This document shows positions 27,544 to 35,466 of a stretch of 64,000 nt of DNA, one piece after another. The first letter of the stretch is position 1. Every line of letters begins with the position of its first letter. Source of the stretch: Rhodospirillaceae bacterium (GTDB lineage: Bacteria; Pseudomonadota; Alphaproteobacteria; DSM-16000; Inquilinaceae); contig JACKIG010000012.1 of assembly GCA_020638595.1 (NCBI GenBank), positions 71,001-135,000 on the forward strand, read 5' to 3'. Position numbers and translations under genes: made by a program. The notes under the pieces are model-generated. The model was not told where the DNA came from, searched no databases, and saw nothing but the letters and a program-made list of their open reading frames with translations.

Positions 27544-30189
27544 ATGGCGAACACCGTGAACGGAACGGGCGGCAACGACCCCCTTCAGGGCGACCTGAAC
27601 GGCGAAGTTGACGACATCATCAATGGTTTCGGCGGCGATGACATGATCCTGCCGGGTGGCGGGAACGACGATATCGACGGCGGATCAGGCCGGGATACCG
27701 TCGACTACAGTGCCGTGAGCCCGGAACTGGGGCTGCCCGATCGGGGCATCATCATTGACCTGGCGGCCAATACGATCGCCCAGACGTCCTACAGCTTCGC
27801 CCCGGATGGCGCCGGGACGATCACCGGTGTCGAGAACGTGATCGGTACGAGCTTCGACGACACGGTCACCGGGAATTCGAGCGCCAACATCATCAACACG
27901 AACGGCGGCAACGATATCATCTACGCCCTCGGCGGGGCGGACCGCATCCGCGCCGGCGCGGGCGACGACTATGTCGACGCCGGCAATGGCAACGACAAGG
28001 TCTATGTGACGGGCAGCCAAGGCCTCAACGACACCATGATCGGCGGCACCGGCAACGACACGCTGCTGGCCACCGGCGGCGTTGACCTGGTGCTCGACGA
28101 ATACGGTGTCGGCAAGGTGACGGAGTTCGAGAACATCGTCGGCCCGGCCAACCTGGTCGACGGCGGCACCGATGCCAGCACGTTCGATTTCACCGGCACC
28201 AAGCTGAAGGACATCGGTGCCGTGCTGCTGGGCGATGGCGACGACACGCTGATCGCCTCCGACCTGACCGGCGGGCAGGAATACTTCGGCGAGGCCGGCA
28301 ACGACACCATGATGGGCGCCAGCCAGCGCGATAAGCTGGACGGCGGCGACGGCAACGACAAGCTGACCGGCGCCGGCGGCAACGACGTGCTGACGGGCGG
28401 TGCGGGCGTCGACAATGTCGATGGCGGCGAGGGCAACGACGTCGTCAAGATCAAGGGCGACGACGCCGCAACCGACACGATGAAGGGTGGCCTCGGCAAT
28501 GACAAGCTGCTGCTGCAGGGCGCCAACAACAGCGTCGTTTCGATCGACAGCTTCGGCACCGGCAAGGTCAACGGCTTCGAACAGGTCGCCGGCAACAACA
28601 ACGTCTACCTGACGGATGGCGGCGCTGCCAACAGCACGTTCGACTTCACCGGGACCAAGCTGACCAAGGTGAAGGCCGTCGATGCCGGCAGCGGTGACGA
28701 CACCATCATCGCCTCCGACCAGACGCACGACCAGCTCTACCAGGGGGGTGACGGCGACGACACCCTGACCGGTCAGGACATGCGTGACAAGCTGGAGGGC
28801 GGCGCCGGCAACGACACCATCACCGGCGGCGGCAGCGACGACATCATCACCGGCGGCAGCGGCGTCGACAACATGTCGGGCGGTGACGGCAGCGATGACT
28901 TCCTGATCGGCGGCGACGACGGCAAGGACGACATCATCGACGGCGGGATCGGCTACAACCGCATCCTGAGCACCGGCGGCGACCTGGTCTTCAGCGGCAC
29001 TGCCAACATCACCAATATCGATGAGATCGTCGGCGCCAGCGACATCCTCGGCGATGCCGCCCAGAACGTCTTCGACTTCACCGGTATCGCGCTGACCAAC
29101 ATCGATGCCGTCCAGGGCCTGGGCGACAACGACACCATCATCGCGTCGACGGAAACCGACAACCAGGTCTATCGCGGCAACGACGGCAACGACCGCCTGT
29201 TCGGCCAGAACAAGAAGGACATCCTGTACGGCGACGACGGCAATGATCGCCTCTACGGCGGCGACAACGGCGACAAGCTGTACGGCGGTACCGGCAACGA
29301 CCGGCTGGAAGGCCAGGACGGCAACGACCGGCTCGAGGGCGAAGACGGCAACGACTCCCTGCTGGGTGGGGCCGGCAATGACGACCTGTTCGGCGGTGCC
29401 GGGGCCGACAGCCTGAGCGGCGGTGACGGCAACGACGACCTGTTCGGCGGGACCGAGAACGACACCCTGATGGGCGACGCCGGCGAGGACGACCTGTCCG
29501 GCGGCGACGGTGACGACCACCTGTTGGGCGGCACCGAGAACGACACCCTGATGGGCGACGCCGGCGACGACCGTCTGGAAGGTGAAGACGGTGCCGACAC
29601 GCTGTCGGGCGGTGACGGCAAGGACACCCTGCTGGGCGGCAACGACGGCGACACCCTGAACGGCGACGCCGGCGACGATGTCCTGCAGGGCCAGAACGGT
29701 ACCGACACGCTGAACGGCGGCGACGGTGACGACAGGCTGTTCGGCGGCAACGACGACGACGTCCTCAACGGCGATGCCGGTGCGGACCAGTTGCGGGGCC
29801 AGGCCGGCAACGACATCCTCAACGGCGGTGCCGGCGAGGACCTGCTGATCGGCGGCATCGGACAGGACACCCTGACCGGCGGCGACGACAACGACGTCTA
29901 CCAGTTCACCCAGAGTGATCTGGCGGGCGTTCCGAAGGTGATCACCGACTTCGCGGGCGCCGGCACGACCGGTGTGGCGGGGATGGAAGATCTCCTGGAC
30001 TTCGAGGGCTTCAGCGCCCTGCTCCAGCACTTCGGCGGCAGCTTCGATACCTACAACATCTTCGCGGACAACGGCAACGGTACCTACGACCCCGGTCTCG
30101 ACGTCTTCGTCGGTGTGATCGAACTCCAGGGTGTCGGCGGCGCGTTGACGGATGCGGACTTGGCCGAAGCGGACGACCACGTCGTCTGA
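27544..30189 (+). CDS. RTX (hemolysin-type calcium-binding) protein secreted by the adjacent type I system
   Basis: The 881-residue acidic protein is almost entirely glycine/aspartate repeats and has no cysteine and no signal peptide. Three similar modules of about 150 residues start at 28030, 28474 and 28930; each begins with a DxMxGGxGND-type turn, contains a (T/N)xFDFTGxxL segment and ends in GDDTIIAS followed by RTX turns. From about 29170 to 29890 more than twenty GGxGxDxLx nonapeptides follow without interruption. The last 100 residues (VYQFTQSDLAG, ITDFAGAG, then FVGVIELQGV) form the usual uncleaved C-terminal secretion signal. ATG 27544 follows GGGAG; a GTG at 27502 is possible. The protein should fold outside on binding calcium. 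Confidence 0.92.
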   Translation: MANTVNGTGGNDPLQGDLNGEVDDIINGFGGDDMILPGGGNDDIDGGSGRDTVDYSAVSPELGLPDRGIIIDLAANTIAQTSYSFAPDGAGTITGVENVIGTSFDDTVTGNSSANIINTNGGNDIIYALGGADRIRAGAGDDYVDAGNGNDKVYVTGSQGLNDTMIGGTGNDTLLATGGVDLVLDEYGVGKVTEFENIVGPANLVDGGTDASTFDFTGTKLKDIGAVLLGDGDDTLIASDLTGGQEYFGEAGNDTMMGASQRDKLDGGDGNDKLTGAGGNDVLTGGAGVDNVDGGEGNDVVKIKGDDAATDTMKGGLGNDKLLLQGANNSVVSIDSFGTGKVNGFEQVAGNNNVYLTDGGAANSTFDFTGTKLTKVKAVDAGSGDDTIIASDQTHDQLYQGGDGDDTLTGQDMRDKLEGGAGNDTITGGGSDDIITGGSGVDNMSGGDGSDDFLIGGDDGKDDIIDGGIGYNRILSTGGDLVFSGTANITNIDEIVGASDILGDAAQNVFDFTGIALTNIDAVQGLGDNDTIIASTETDNQVYRGNDGNDRLFGQNKKDILYGDDGNDRLYGGDNGDKLYGGTGNDRLEGQDGNDRLEGEDGNDSLLGGAGNDDLFGGAGADSLSGGDGNDDLFGGTENDTLMGDAGEDDLSGGDGDDHLLGGTENDTLMGDAGDDRLEGEDGADTLSGGDGKDTLLGGNDGDTLNGDAGDDVLQGQNGTDTLNGGDGDDRLFGGNDDDVLNGDAGADQLRGQAGNDILNGGAGEDLLIGGIGQDTLTGGDDNDVYQFTQSDLAGVPKVITDFAGAGTTGVAGMEDLLDFEGFSALLQHFGGSFDTYNIFADNGNGTYDPGLDVFVGVIELQGVGGALTDADLAEADDHVV

Positions 30190-30198
30190 TGCGTGATC

Positions 30199-30320
30199 GG
30201 ACCCCCGTCGGACGACATGTCCGGCGGGGGGCCGGAAAGATCGGGGGGCCGCCGTCCTTGCGCGGCGGCCCGCCATCCGACGACCCGCACCGGGGCAGGC
30301 CGCCGCAAGGGGCCTGCCTT
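30199..30320 (+). terminator. Three consecutive stem-loops between RTX gene and its transporter
   Basis: The 152-bp gap after the RTX stop holds three hairpins: CCCCCGTCGGAC with GTCCGGCGGGGG (about 30202-30230, one mismatch), GGGCCGCCG with CGGCGGCCC (30246-30254 and 30263-30271, perfect), and GGCAGGC with GCCTGCC (30294-30300 and 30312-30318). None has a U-tract. Together they probably act as a partial terminator or 3' stabiliser, letting the exported protein be made in excess of the transporter. Confidence 0.6.
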
Positions 30321-30341
30321 CGGCGGCGGCGGGGGCCAGGG

Positions 30342-32129
30342 ATGTCCAGCGATACCTCACGGCACACCGTACAGCATCCATCGATCCTTCAGGGAAGCCG
30401 GGGGTCGCTGACGGCTGTCGCAGTCTTCAGCGGATTTGCGAACCTGCTGATGCTGACCGTGCCGATGTACATGCTGCAGCTCTACGACCGCGTCCTCAGC
30501 ACCGGCAGCGGCGAGACGCTGTTGCTGCTGTCGGGCCTGGCGGTCTGCCTGCTGGGCGTGCAGGCCATCCTCAACGTGATCCGGTCGCGCATCCTGGTGC
30601 GCGTCGCGATGCGGCTGGAAACCGGGCTGCGCGAGAAGATCGTCAGCATCCATCTCGGCAGCGCCACGCGCGGGCGCTTCACCAATACCCAGGGCCTCGA
30701 CGACCTGGCGGAGGTGCGCGGCTTCCTCTGCGGGGGCGGCCTCGTCACCCTGTTCGATGCCCCGTGGATGCCGATCTATATCGGCGTCATCTTCCTGTTC
30801 CATCCGCTGCTGGGCTGGATCGCGCTTTCCGGGGCGCTGATCCTGCTGGCGATCGCGGTCGGGGGGTCGGCCCTCACGCGCGGCGTCATGCGGACGGCCC
30901 GCAGCCACAATGCCGAACAGCAGCGCACCATGCAGGCCTATATGCGCAATGCCGAGATCATCGGCGCGATGGGCAACCGCGAGACGCTGATCCGGCAGTG
31001 GCGCCGCATTGCCGACCGGGCGCTGTCATCCTGGGCGACCGGGTCCGACCGGGCGGGCGTCATCTCCGCGCTGGCGAAGTATGTCCGGCTGGTGTTGCAG
31101 ATCGCCATGCTGGGGGCCGGCGTCGGGCTGGCGATCGGGCACGAGATCACGCCCGGCACCATCATCGCCGGGTCGATCATCATGGCGCGCGGCCTTGCCC
31201 CGGTCGAAGGGGCCATTGTCGGATGGCGCGCCATCGTCTCCGCCCGCGAAGCGGCGCGCCGGCTGCGCGCCCTGTTGACTTCGGGCGATCTTCACCAGCC
31301 GACCATCACCATCCCGACGGCCTCGGGGCGGGTCACGGTGGAAAAGCTCGGCTATCAGACGCCGGACGGCGACCGGGCGCTGCTGCATGGCGTCAACTTC
31401 ACGCTGAAGCCGGGGGAAGCCCTGGGCATCACCGGCCCCAGCGGCAGCGGCAAGACGACGCTCGCCAGGCTGCTGGTCGGCGTCATGCAGCCGACGGCCG
31501 GCGCGATCCGCCTCGACGGTGCCAGGCTTTCGCACCTGCATGAGATCAACCGCGGCCGGCTGATTGGATACATGCAGCAGGATATACAACTTTTTGCTGG
31601 AAAAATTTGGCAGAACATAGCGAGGCTTGACGACAACCCTAAGTCTGAAGATGTGACAGTCGCCGCACAAAAAGCATATTTCCACGACAGGGTGTTGGAC
31701 ATGCCCAATGGCTACGACACCGATATCGGCGACGGCGGCGCGCTTCTGTCCGGCGGCCAGCAGCGGATGCTGGGCTTGGCCCGGGCCTTCTACGGCGACC
31801 CGAAACTGCTTGTGCTGGACGAGCCGGGCGCCGGCCTGGACGGCGACGGCCAGGCTGCGCTGTTGCGGGCGATCGCCGGGACAAAGGCGGCGGGCGTCAC
31901 CGTCATCGTGATCAGCCACCAGCCGTCGCTGCACATCCATATGGACACGATGCTGCTGCTGCATGCCGGCCAGCCGGCCTTCTACGGACCGCGCGCGGAA
32001 TTCCTGGCCCGGTTTGCCGGCAGCAGTGCCGCGTCGGTCGCCAACCGGGCCGCCCGGACGGGCGCCCCTTCAGGCCCGGCGGCCGTGCCGCATCTGGTGC
32101 CGATCCCGGAAATGGAGGGGCAGCGGTGA
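30342..32129 (+). CDS. Type I secretion system permease/ATPase (PrtD-type)
   Basis: This 595-residue inner-membrane ABC exporter half would drive release of the RTX protein through a HlyD/TolC channel. The membrane domain (residues 25-310) contains VPMYMLQLYDRVLSTGSGET, a signature of the PrtD/HasD group, and lacks the N-terminal peptidase-like domain of HlyB. The ATPase domain has Walker A GPSGSGKT, Q-loop GYMQQDIQLF, signature LLSGGQQRM and Walker B LLVLDEPGAGLD, with the switch histidine in VIVISHQPSL. The frame is open upstream to 30189, but the ATG at 30342 is where similarity begins. Bases 31555-31690 are unusually AT-rich. Confidence 0.93.
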   Translation: MSSDTSRHTVQHPSILQGSRGSLTAVAVFSGFANLLMLTVPMYMLQLYDRVLSTGSGETLLLLSGLAVCLLGVQAILNVIRSRILVRVAMRLETGLREKIVSIHLGSATRGRFTNTQGLDDLAEVRGFLCGGGLVTLFDAPWMPIYIGVIFLFHPLLGWIALSGALILLAIAVGGSALTRGVMRTARSHNAEQQRTMQAYMRNAEIIGAMGNRETLIRQWRRIADRALSSWATGSDRAGVISALAKYVRLVLQIAMLGAGVGLAIGHEITPGTIIAGSIIMARGLAPVEGAIVGWRAIVSAREAARRLRALLTSGDLHQPTITIPTASGRVTVEKLGYQTPDGDRALLHGVNFTLKPGEALGITGPSGSGKTTLARLLVGVMQPTAGAIRLDGARLSHLHEINRGRLIGYMQQDIQLFAGKIWQNIARLDDNPKSEDVTVAAQKAYFHDRVLDMPNGYDTDIGDGGALLSGGQQRMLGLARAFYGDPKLLVLDEPGAGLDGDGQAALLRAIAGTKAAGVTVIVISHQPSLHIHMDTMLLLHAGQPAFYGPRAEFLARFAGSSAASVANRAARTGAPSGPAAVPHLVPIPEMEGQR

Positions 32130-33541
32130 CACAGATCCAGGTCCTGCAAGCCCGCACGCCCTCCGGCCGCGATGCGCGCGATGCCGGCGACGGGACGCCC
32201 CAGCGCCCGCAGGGCCGGGCCAAGGCCGGGCCGGCGGATGCGGGCAGCCGTATCCCGACCCGGACCCGCTGGCCGATCGCCCTCGGCGTGGTGACGGTCC
32301 TGGTTGCCTTCGCCGGCTTCGGGGGATGGGCGGCGACGGCCCCGCTGCAAAGCGCGGCGGTGGCATCCGGGCACATCGTCGTGGAAACCGACCACAAGGC
32401 CGTCGCCCATATGGATGGCGGCATCGTGTCGGAGCTGCTGGTGCGCAACGGCACCAGCGTGCGCCAGGGCCAGGTCCTGCTGCGGCTGGACGACGACGAG
32501 CGGCGTGCCCTGCAGGACCTGCTGCATGGGCAGTTGCTGGCAGCCTATGTGCGGTTCGCCCGGCTGGAGGCGGAACGGACCGACGGCGGCACCATCGACT
32601 TCGCCGGCGTCGTCCCGCAGGAGCTGGCGAACCTTCCGCAGGCGGCGGACATCATGGCGGCGGAGCAGGCGCTGTTCGCGACGCGCGCGGAGATGATGGC
32701 GAGCGAGCTTGCCGTCCTGGCCGAGAGGGCCAGCGCGCTGGAGCAGGAGATCGAGGGACTGACCGCCCAGATCGCCTCGCAGGACGGCATGATCGAGACG
32801 ATCGACGAGGAGATCGCGGACGTCGAATACCTGCTGGCCACGGGCAATGCGCGTCGTCCGCGCCTGCTGGCACTGGTGCGCGGCCGCGCCTCCATCGAGG
32901 GGGATCGGGGCGTGGCGGTTGCCGATATCGGCCGGTCGCGGCGACAGATCGCCGAAGCGCAACAGGAGATGACGACCGTCCGCGCCCGCCGGATCGCGGA
33001 GGTCAACGACGCCTACCGCGGCACGCAGGATGAGATCTTCAACCTGACGGAGCGCTTGCAGCTGGTGCAGCAGACCCTGTCCCGGCTGGAAATCCGCGCC
33101 CCGCAGGATGGCGTCGTGGCCGACCTTGCGGTGCATGCGCCCGGCGCGGTGATCCGGCCGGGGGAACCGATCCTGACCATCGTGCCGGTGCAGGACCGGC
33201 TGCTGGTGGAAGCGGCGCTGTCCGCCCGGGACATCGATGCCGTCCATGTGGGCTTGCAGGCCGAAATCCGGCTGACCGCCTTCAGCAGCCGCCAGACCCC
33301 GCCCGTACCCGGCGAAGTCGTCTACGTGTCGCCGGACCTGGTCGCGACGGCGGACGGCACCGCGGCGTTCCACCTGGTTCGCGTCGCCGTTTCCGCCGAC
33401 GCGTTGGCGAACCTGCCCGGCGTCACGCTCTATCCCGGCATGCCGGCCGATGTGCTGGTGCTGACCGGCGAGCGGACGGCGCTGGATGCGGTTCTGGAAC
33501 CCATCGTCAGCGCGATCTGGCGGTCATTCCGTGAAAAGTGA
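32126..33541 (+). CDS. HlyD-family membrane fusion protein of the type I secretion system
   Basis: This 471-residue periplasmic adaptor has one N-terminal membrane helix (IALGVVTVLVAFAGFGGWAA), a lipoyl half (KAVAHMDGGIVSELLVRNG, then VRQGQVLLRLDD), a long coiled-coil hairpin (about residues 150-310) and the returning lipoyl half with IRAPQDGVVADLAVH. The beta-barrel follows with GEPILTIVPVQDRLLVEA. It starts with GTG overlapping the ABC gene's TGA (GTGA at 32126-32129), so translation is coupled. No outer-membrane TolC gene follows, so that component must come from elsewhere in the genome. Confidence 0.92.
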   Translation: MTQIQVLQARTPSGRDARDAGDGTPQRPQGRAKAGPADAGSRIPTRTRWPIALGVVTVLVAFAGFGGWAATAPLQSAAVASGHIVVETDHKAVAHMDGGIVSELLVRNGTSVRQGQVLLRLDDDERRALQDLLHGQLLAAYVRFARLEAERTDGGTIDFAGVVPQELANLPQAADIMAAEQALFATRAEMMASELAVLAERASALEQEIEGLTAQIASQDGMIETIDEEIADVEYLLATGNARRPRLLALVRGRASIEGDRGVAVADIGRSRRQIAEAQQEMTTVRARRIAEVNDAYRGTQDEIFNLTERLQLVQQTLSRLEIRAPQDGVVADLAVHAPGAVIRPGEPILTIVPVQDRLLVEAALSARDIDAVHVGLQAEIRLTAFSSRQTPPVPGEVVYVSPDLVATADGTAAFHLVRVAVSADALANLPGVTLYPGMPADVLVLTGERTALDAVLEPIVSAIWRSFREK

Positions 33542-33596
33542 GACAGGCAGAGCAAGGCCATCCAGCAACAAACCATTAAACATAAGTGGGGCCAGA

Positions 33597-34841
33597 ATGG
33601 CAGGCGACGGACCCTTTGAAGACAGCATCGATGCCCTGCTCAGCATATCTCCAGAGATATTGGCTGAGATGGCGAATGATTCCAGCGAGCTCTGCAATGC
33701 GGATTGCTGCCTTCTCTTCGACGTGGATGCCACAATCGATCACGTTCAGATCTATGCGATCGGGGGTCCCGAAACATATTTCCTGAAGGGCGATGGCCGG
33801 GCGGACGCTTCGGCCCGATCGCCGGCATTCCAACGCTCGGCCAGGGATCTGGTCCGGGAGATCGACGATGCCCGCAGGGGCGGCTTCCACAGCATAAGGT
33901 CGCACCGGGAATCGCGCCTGGAAACCAGGCACTGGTGGGGCCTGGAATCCCGGCTGCGCATCGCCGGTGCCCAGGATACGCGCATCGCGGTCTTCCGTGA
34001 CAACCGGGGGCCGCCGTTCGACGAGATCGACGAGCTGGTCTTCCTGCGCTGCCGGTCGCGCATCGAACGGCGCATTGCCGCCGGACAGGACCAGCCCAAG
34101 CGCGACCGCGAGCTGATGATGTGCTGCCACTGGCTTGTCTCGAACCTGGCCTATGGCGTGATTTTCCTGAACGAACGCAACGACATCATCTACCTGAACG
34201 ACGTCGCGCTGGAGATCTGCAAGAACGGCGGCGACCAGATCCTCCGCCAGATCCGCCAGCGTCGGCCCGCGGTCAAGGCGTCGCTGCCGCCCGTGACCGA
34301 CGACCAGGACGCGCGACCGCTGGTGCGTGTCGTCGGCGACGCCATGCCCCTGTCCGCCGACGACGAAAGCGGGATCATGGCGGTCGCGATCGCGATCGAA
34401 ACCGAGGCGGGGTCGTCCCAGGGCCGTGGCGAGGCCAAGGTCGTGCTGTGCACGCCCGGGTGCGTGGGCGATACCGGGTCCAACGCCAGCCTGCTGGCGG
34501 AGCGCTATTCCCTGACGACCGCCGAAACCCGCCTGGTGATGTCCCTGACCAAGGGAAAGAGGGTCAAGGAAGCGGCCAGAGACCTGTCGATCAGCGAGAA
34601 CACGGTGCGCATGCACCTGAAGAGGGTGTTCCGCAAGATCGGCGTCACCCATCAGGCCGAATTGGTGCGGCGCGTCCTGGCGGCGCCGGAGATGGCGCTG
34701 CGGACACCGCCGTCGGGCCAGGGCGCACGGCTGCTGCCCGATGGGAAAAGCGACGAATCCGACGGGGATTGCAGCTTTAAGATGAGGATGAAGTACTGGG
34801 CTACCGATCTGGACGGCGGCCGTTCCCGCATATGGGAATAG
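33597..34841 (+). CDS. LuxR-type transcriptional regulator
   Basis: This 414-residue protein ends in a LuxR/FixJ helix-turn-helix (SLTTAETRLVMSLTKGKRVK, then EAARDLSISENTVRMHLKRV and FRKIGVTHQAELVRRV, about residues 305-370). The first 250 residues do not look like an acyl-homoserine-lactone or receiver domain; the middle part (VSNLAYGVIFLNERNDIIYL) resembles a PAS segment. A 40-residue tail follows the HTH. The start at 33597 was chosen because upstream codons overlap the HlyD gene. It lies 55 bp behind the secretion genes on the same strand and is a candidate regulator of the RTX locus; the signal it senses is unknown. Confidence 0.8.
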   Translation: MAGDGPFEDSIDALLSISPEILAEMANDSSELCNADCCLLFDVDATIDHVQIYAIGGPETYFLKGDGRADASARSPAFQRSARDLVREIDDARRGGFHSIRSHRESRLETRHWWGLESRLRIAGAQDTRIAVFRDNRGPPFDEIDELVFLRCRSRIERRIAAGQDQPKRDRELMMCCHWLVSNLAYGVIFLNERNDIIYLNDVALEICKNGGDQILRQIRQRRPAVKASLPPVTDDQDARPLVRVVGDAMPLSADDESGIMAVAIAIETEAGSSQGRGEAKVVLCTPGCVGDTGSNASLLAERYSLTTAETRLVMSLTKGKRVKEAARDLSISENTVRMHLKRVFRKIGVTHQAELVRRVLAAPEMALRTPPSGQGARLLPDGKSDESDGDCSFKMRMKYWATDLDGGRSRIWE

Positions 34842-35139
34842 GACAGCAACGGCCATGGGGAAGAATGTGGTGCGATCGATGAAATAGAACAGGATATTCT
34901 GGCGGACATCGGGTTGTCGTTTATAAGTCAATCGGGGACGAATATCTCCGATTGTCGTTGCTATGTTATATAAATCGGCGAAATTAACCAACAATATACC
35001 ACAAATTGCGCCATTTTTATTGACTTGCGATCGAATTCATAGCTAGATGACCACTGCTGCGCGGGTCAAATGACTGGGCACACTGAATCACCAAGGCCAC
35101 GGCGGCCGGCAGGGACCATCGATCTAAGGAGATTGGAGT
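34842..35139. promoter_or_regulatory. AT-rich promoter region before the small secreted protein
   Basis: This 298-bp gap is far richer in A+T than its surroundings, especially 34900-35060, and holds no gene. TTGACT at 35020-35025 is a good -35 hexamer; 17 bases later the sequence CTAGAT is a poor -10, so the promoter is only tentative. AAGGAG at 35129-35134 is a strong ribosome site for the next gene. Confidence 0.4.
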
Positions 35140-35445
35140 ATGTCGCAGACTTGGAAGAAGCTGCTTGCAGCCCTTGTGTCTACCGGGGTCGTTGCCGGCA
35201 GCACCCTGCCGGCACCGGCGTTGGCGCAGGGAACCGGCAATGAACAGGCGGACCTGAACGTGGCCCTCCAGGCCAACAACCAGGAGGCGTACGAGGCCTT
35301 CCTGCTGGCCTATCCGGACAGCGTCTTCCGCACGCTTGTCGTCGACAGGCTGACGCAGTTGCTGATCAGCGAGACGGCCCCCGCGGCCGGTCCGGCCCTT
35401 GGGGGGCTGGCGCCGGCGGCCGGTGGCCAGGTGGCCCTGTACTAG
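35140..35445 (+). CDS. Small secreted hypothetical protein
   Basis: This 101-residue protein opens with a clear signal peptide (WKKLLAALVSTGVVAGSTLP, cleavage near ALA-QG). The mature part is about 70 residues: a helical segment rich in Gln/Asn/Ala (LNVALQANNQEAYEAFLLAY) and an Ala/Gly/Pro tail. No family is recognised with certainty; the AYEAFLLAYPDS pattern resembles a fragment of the sequence found in caspase-like or TPR-linked periplasmic proteins. AAGGAG sits six bases before the start, and its own AT-rich promoter region precedes it, so it may be abundantly expressed. The glycosyltransferase genes follow on the same strand. Confidence 0.7.
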   Translation: MSQTWKKLLAALVSTGVVAGSTLPAPALAQGTGNEQADLNVALQANNQEAYEAFLLAYPDSVFRTLVVDRLTQLLISETAPAAGPALGGLAPAAGGQVALY

Positions 35446-35466
35446 CCGGAGAGATGGTGGCGGAAC

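Noticed and set aside
27685..30381. An 898-codon open frame on the minus strand opposite the RTX gene
   Set aside because: It is a mirror of the repetitive GGC/GAC codons of the RTX gene; its translation is low-complexity Val/Ala/Gln with no domain, and the plus-strand gene is certain.
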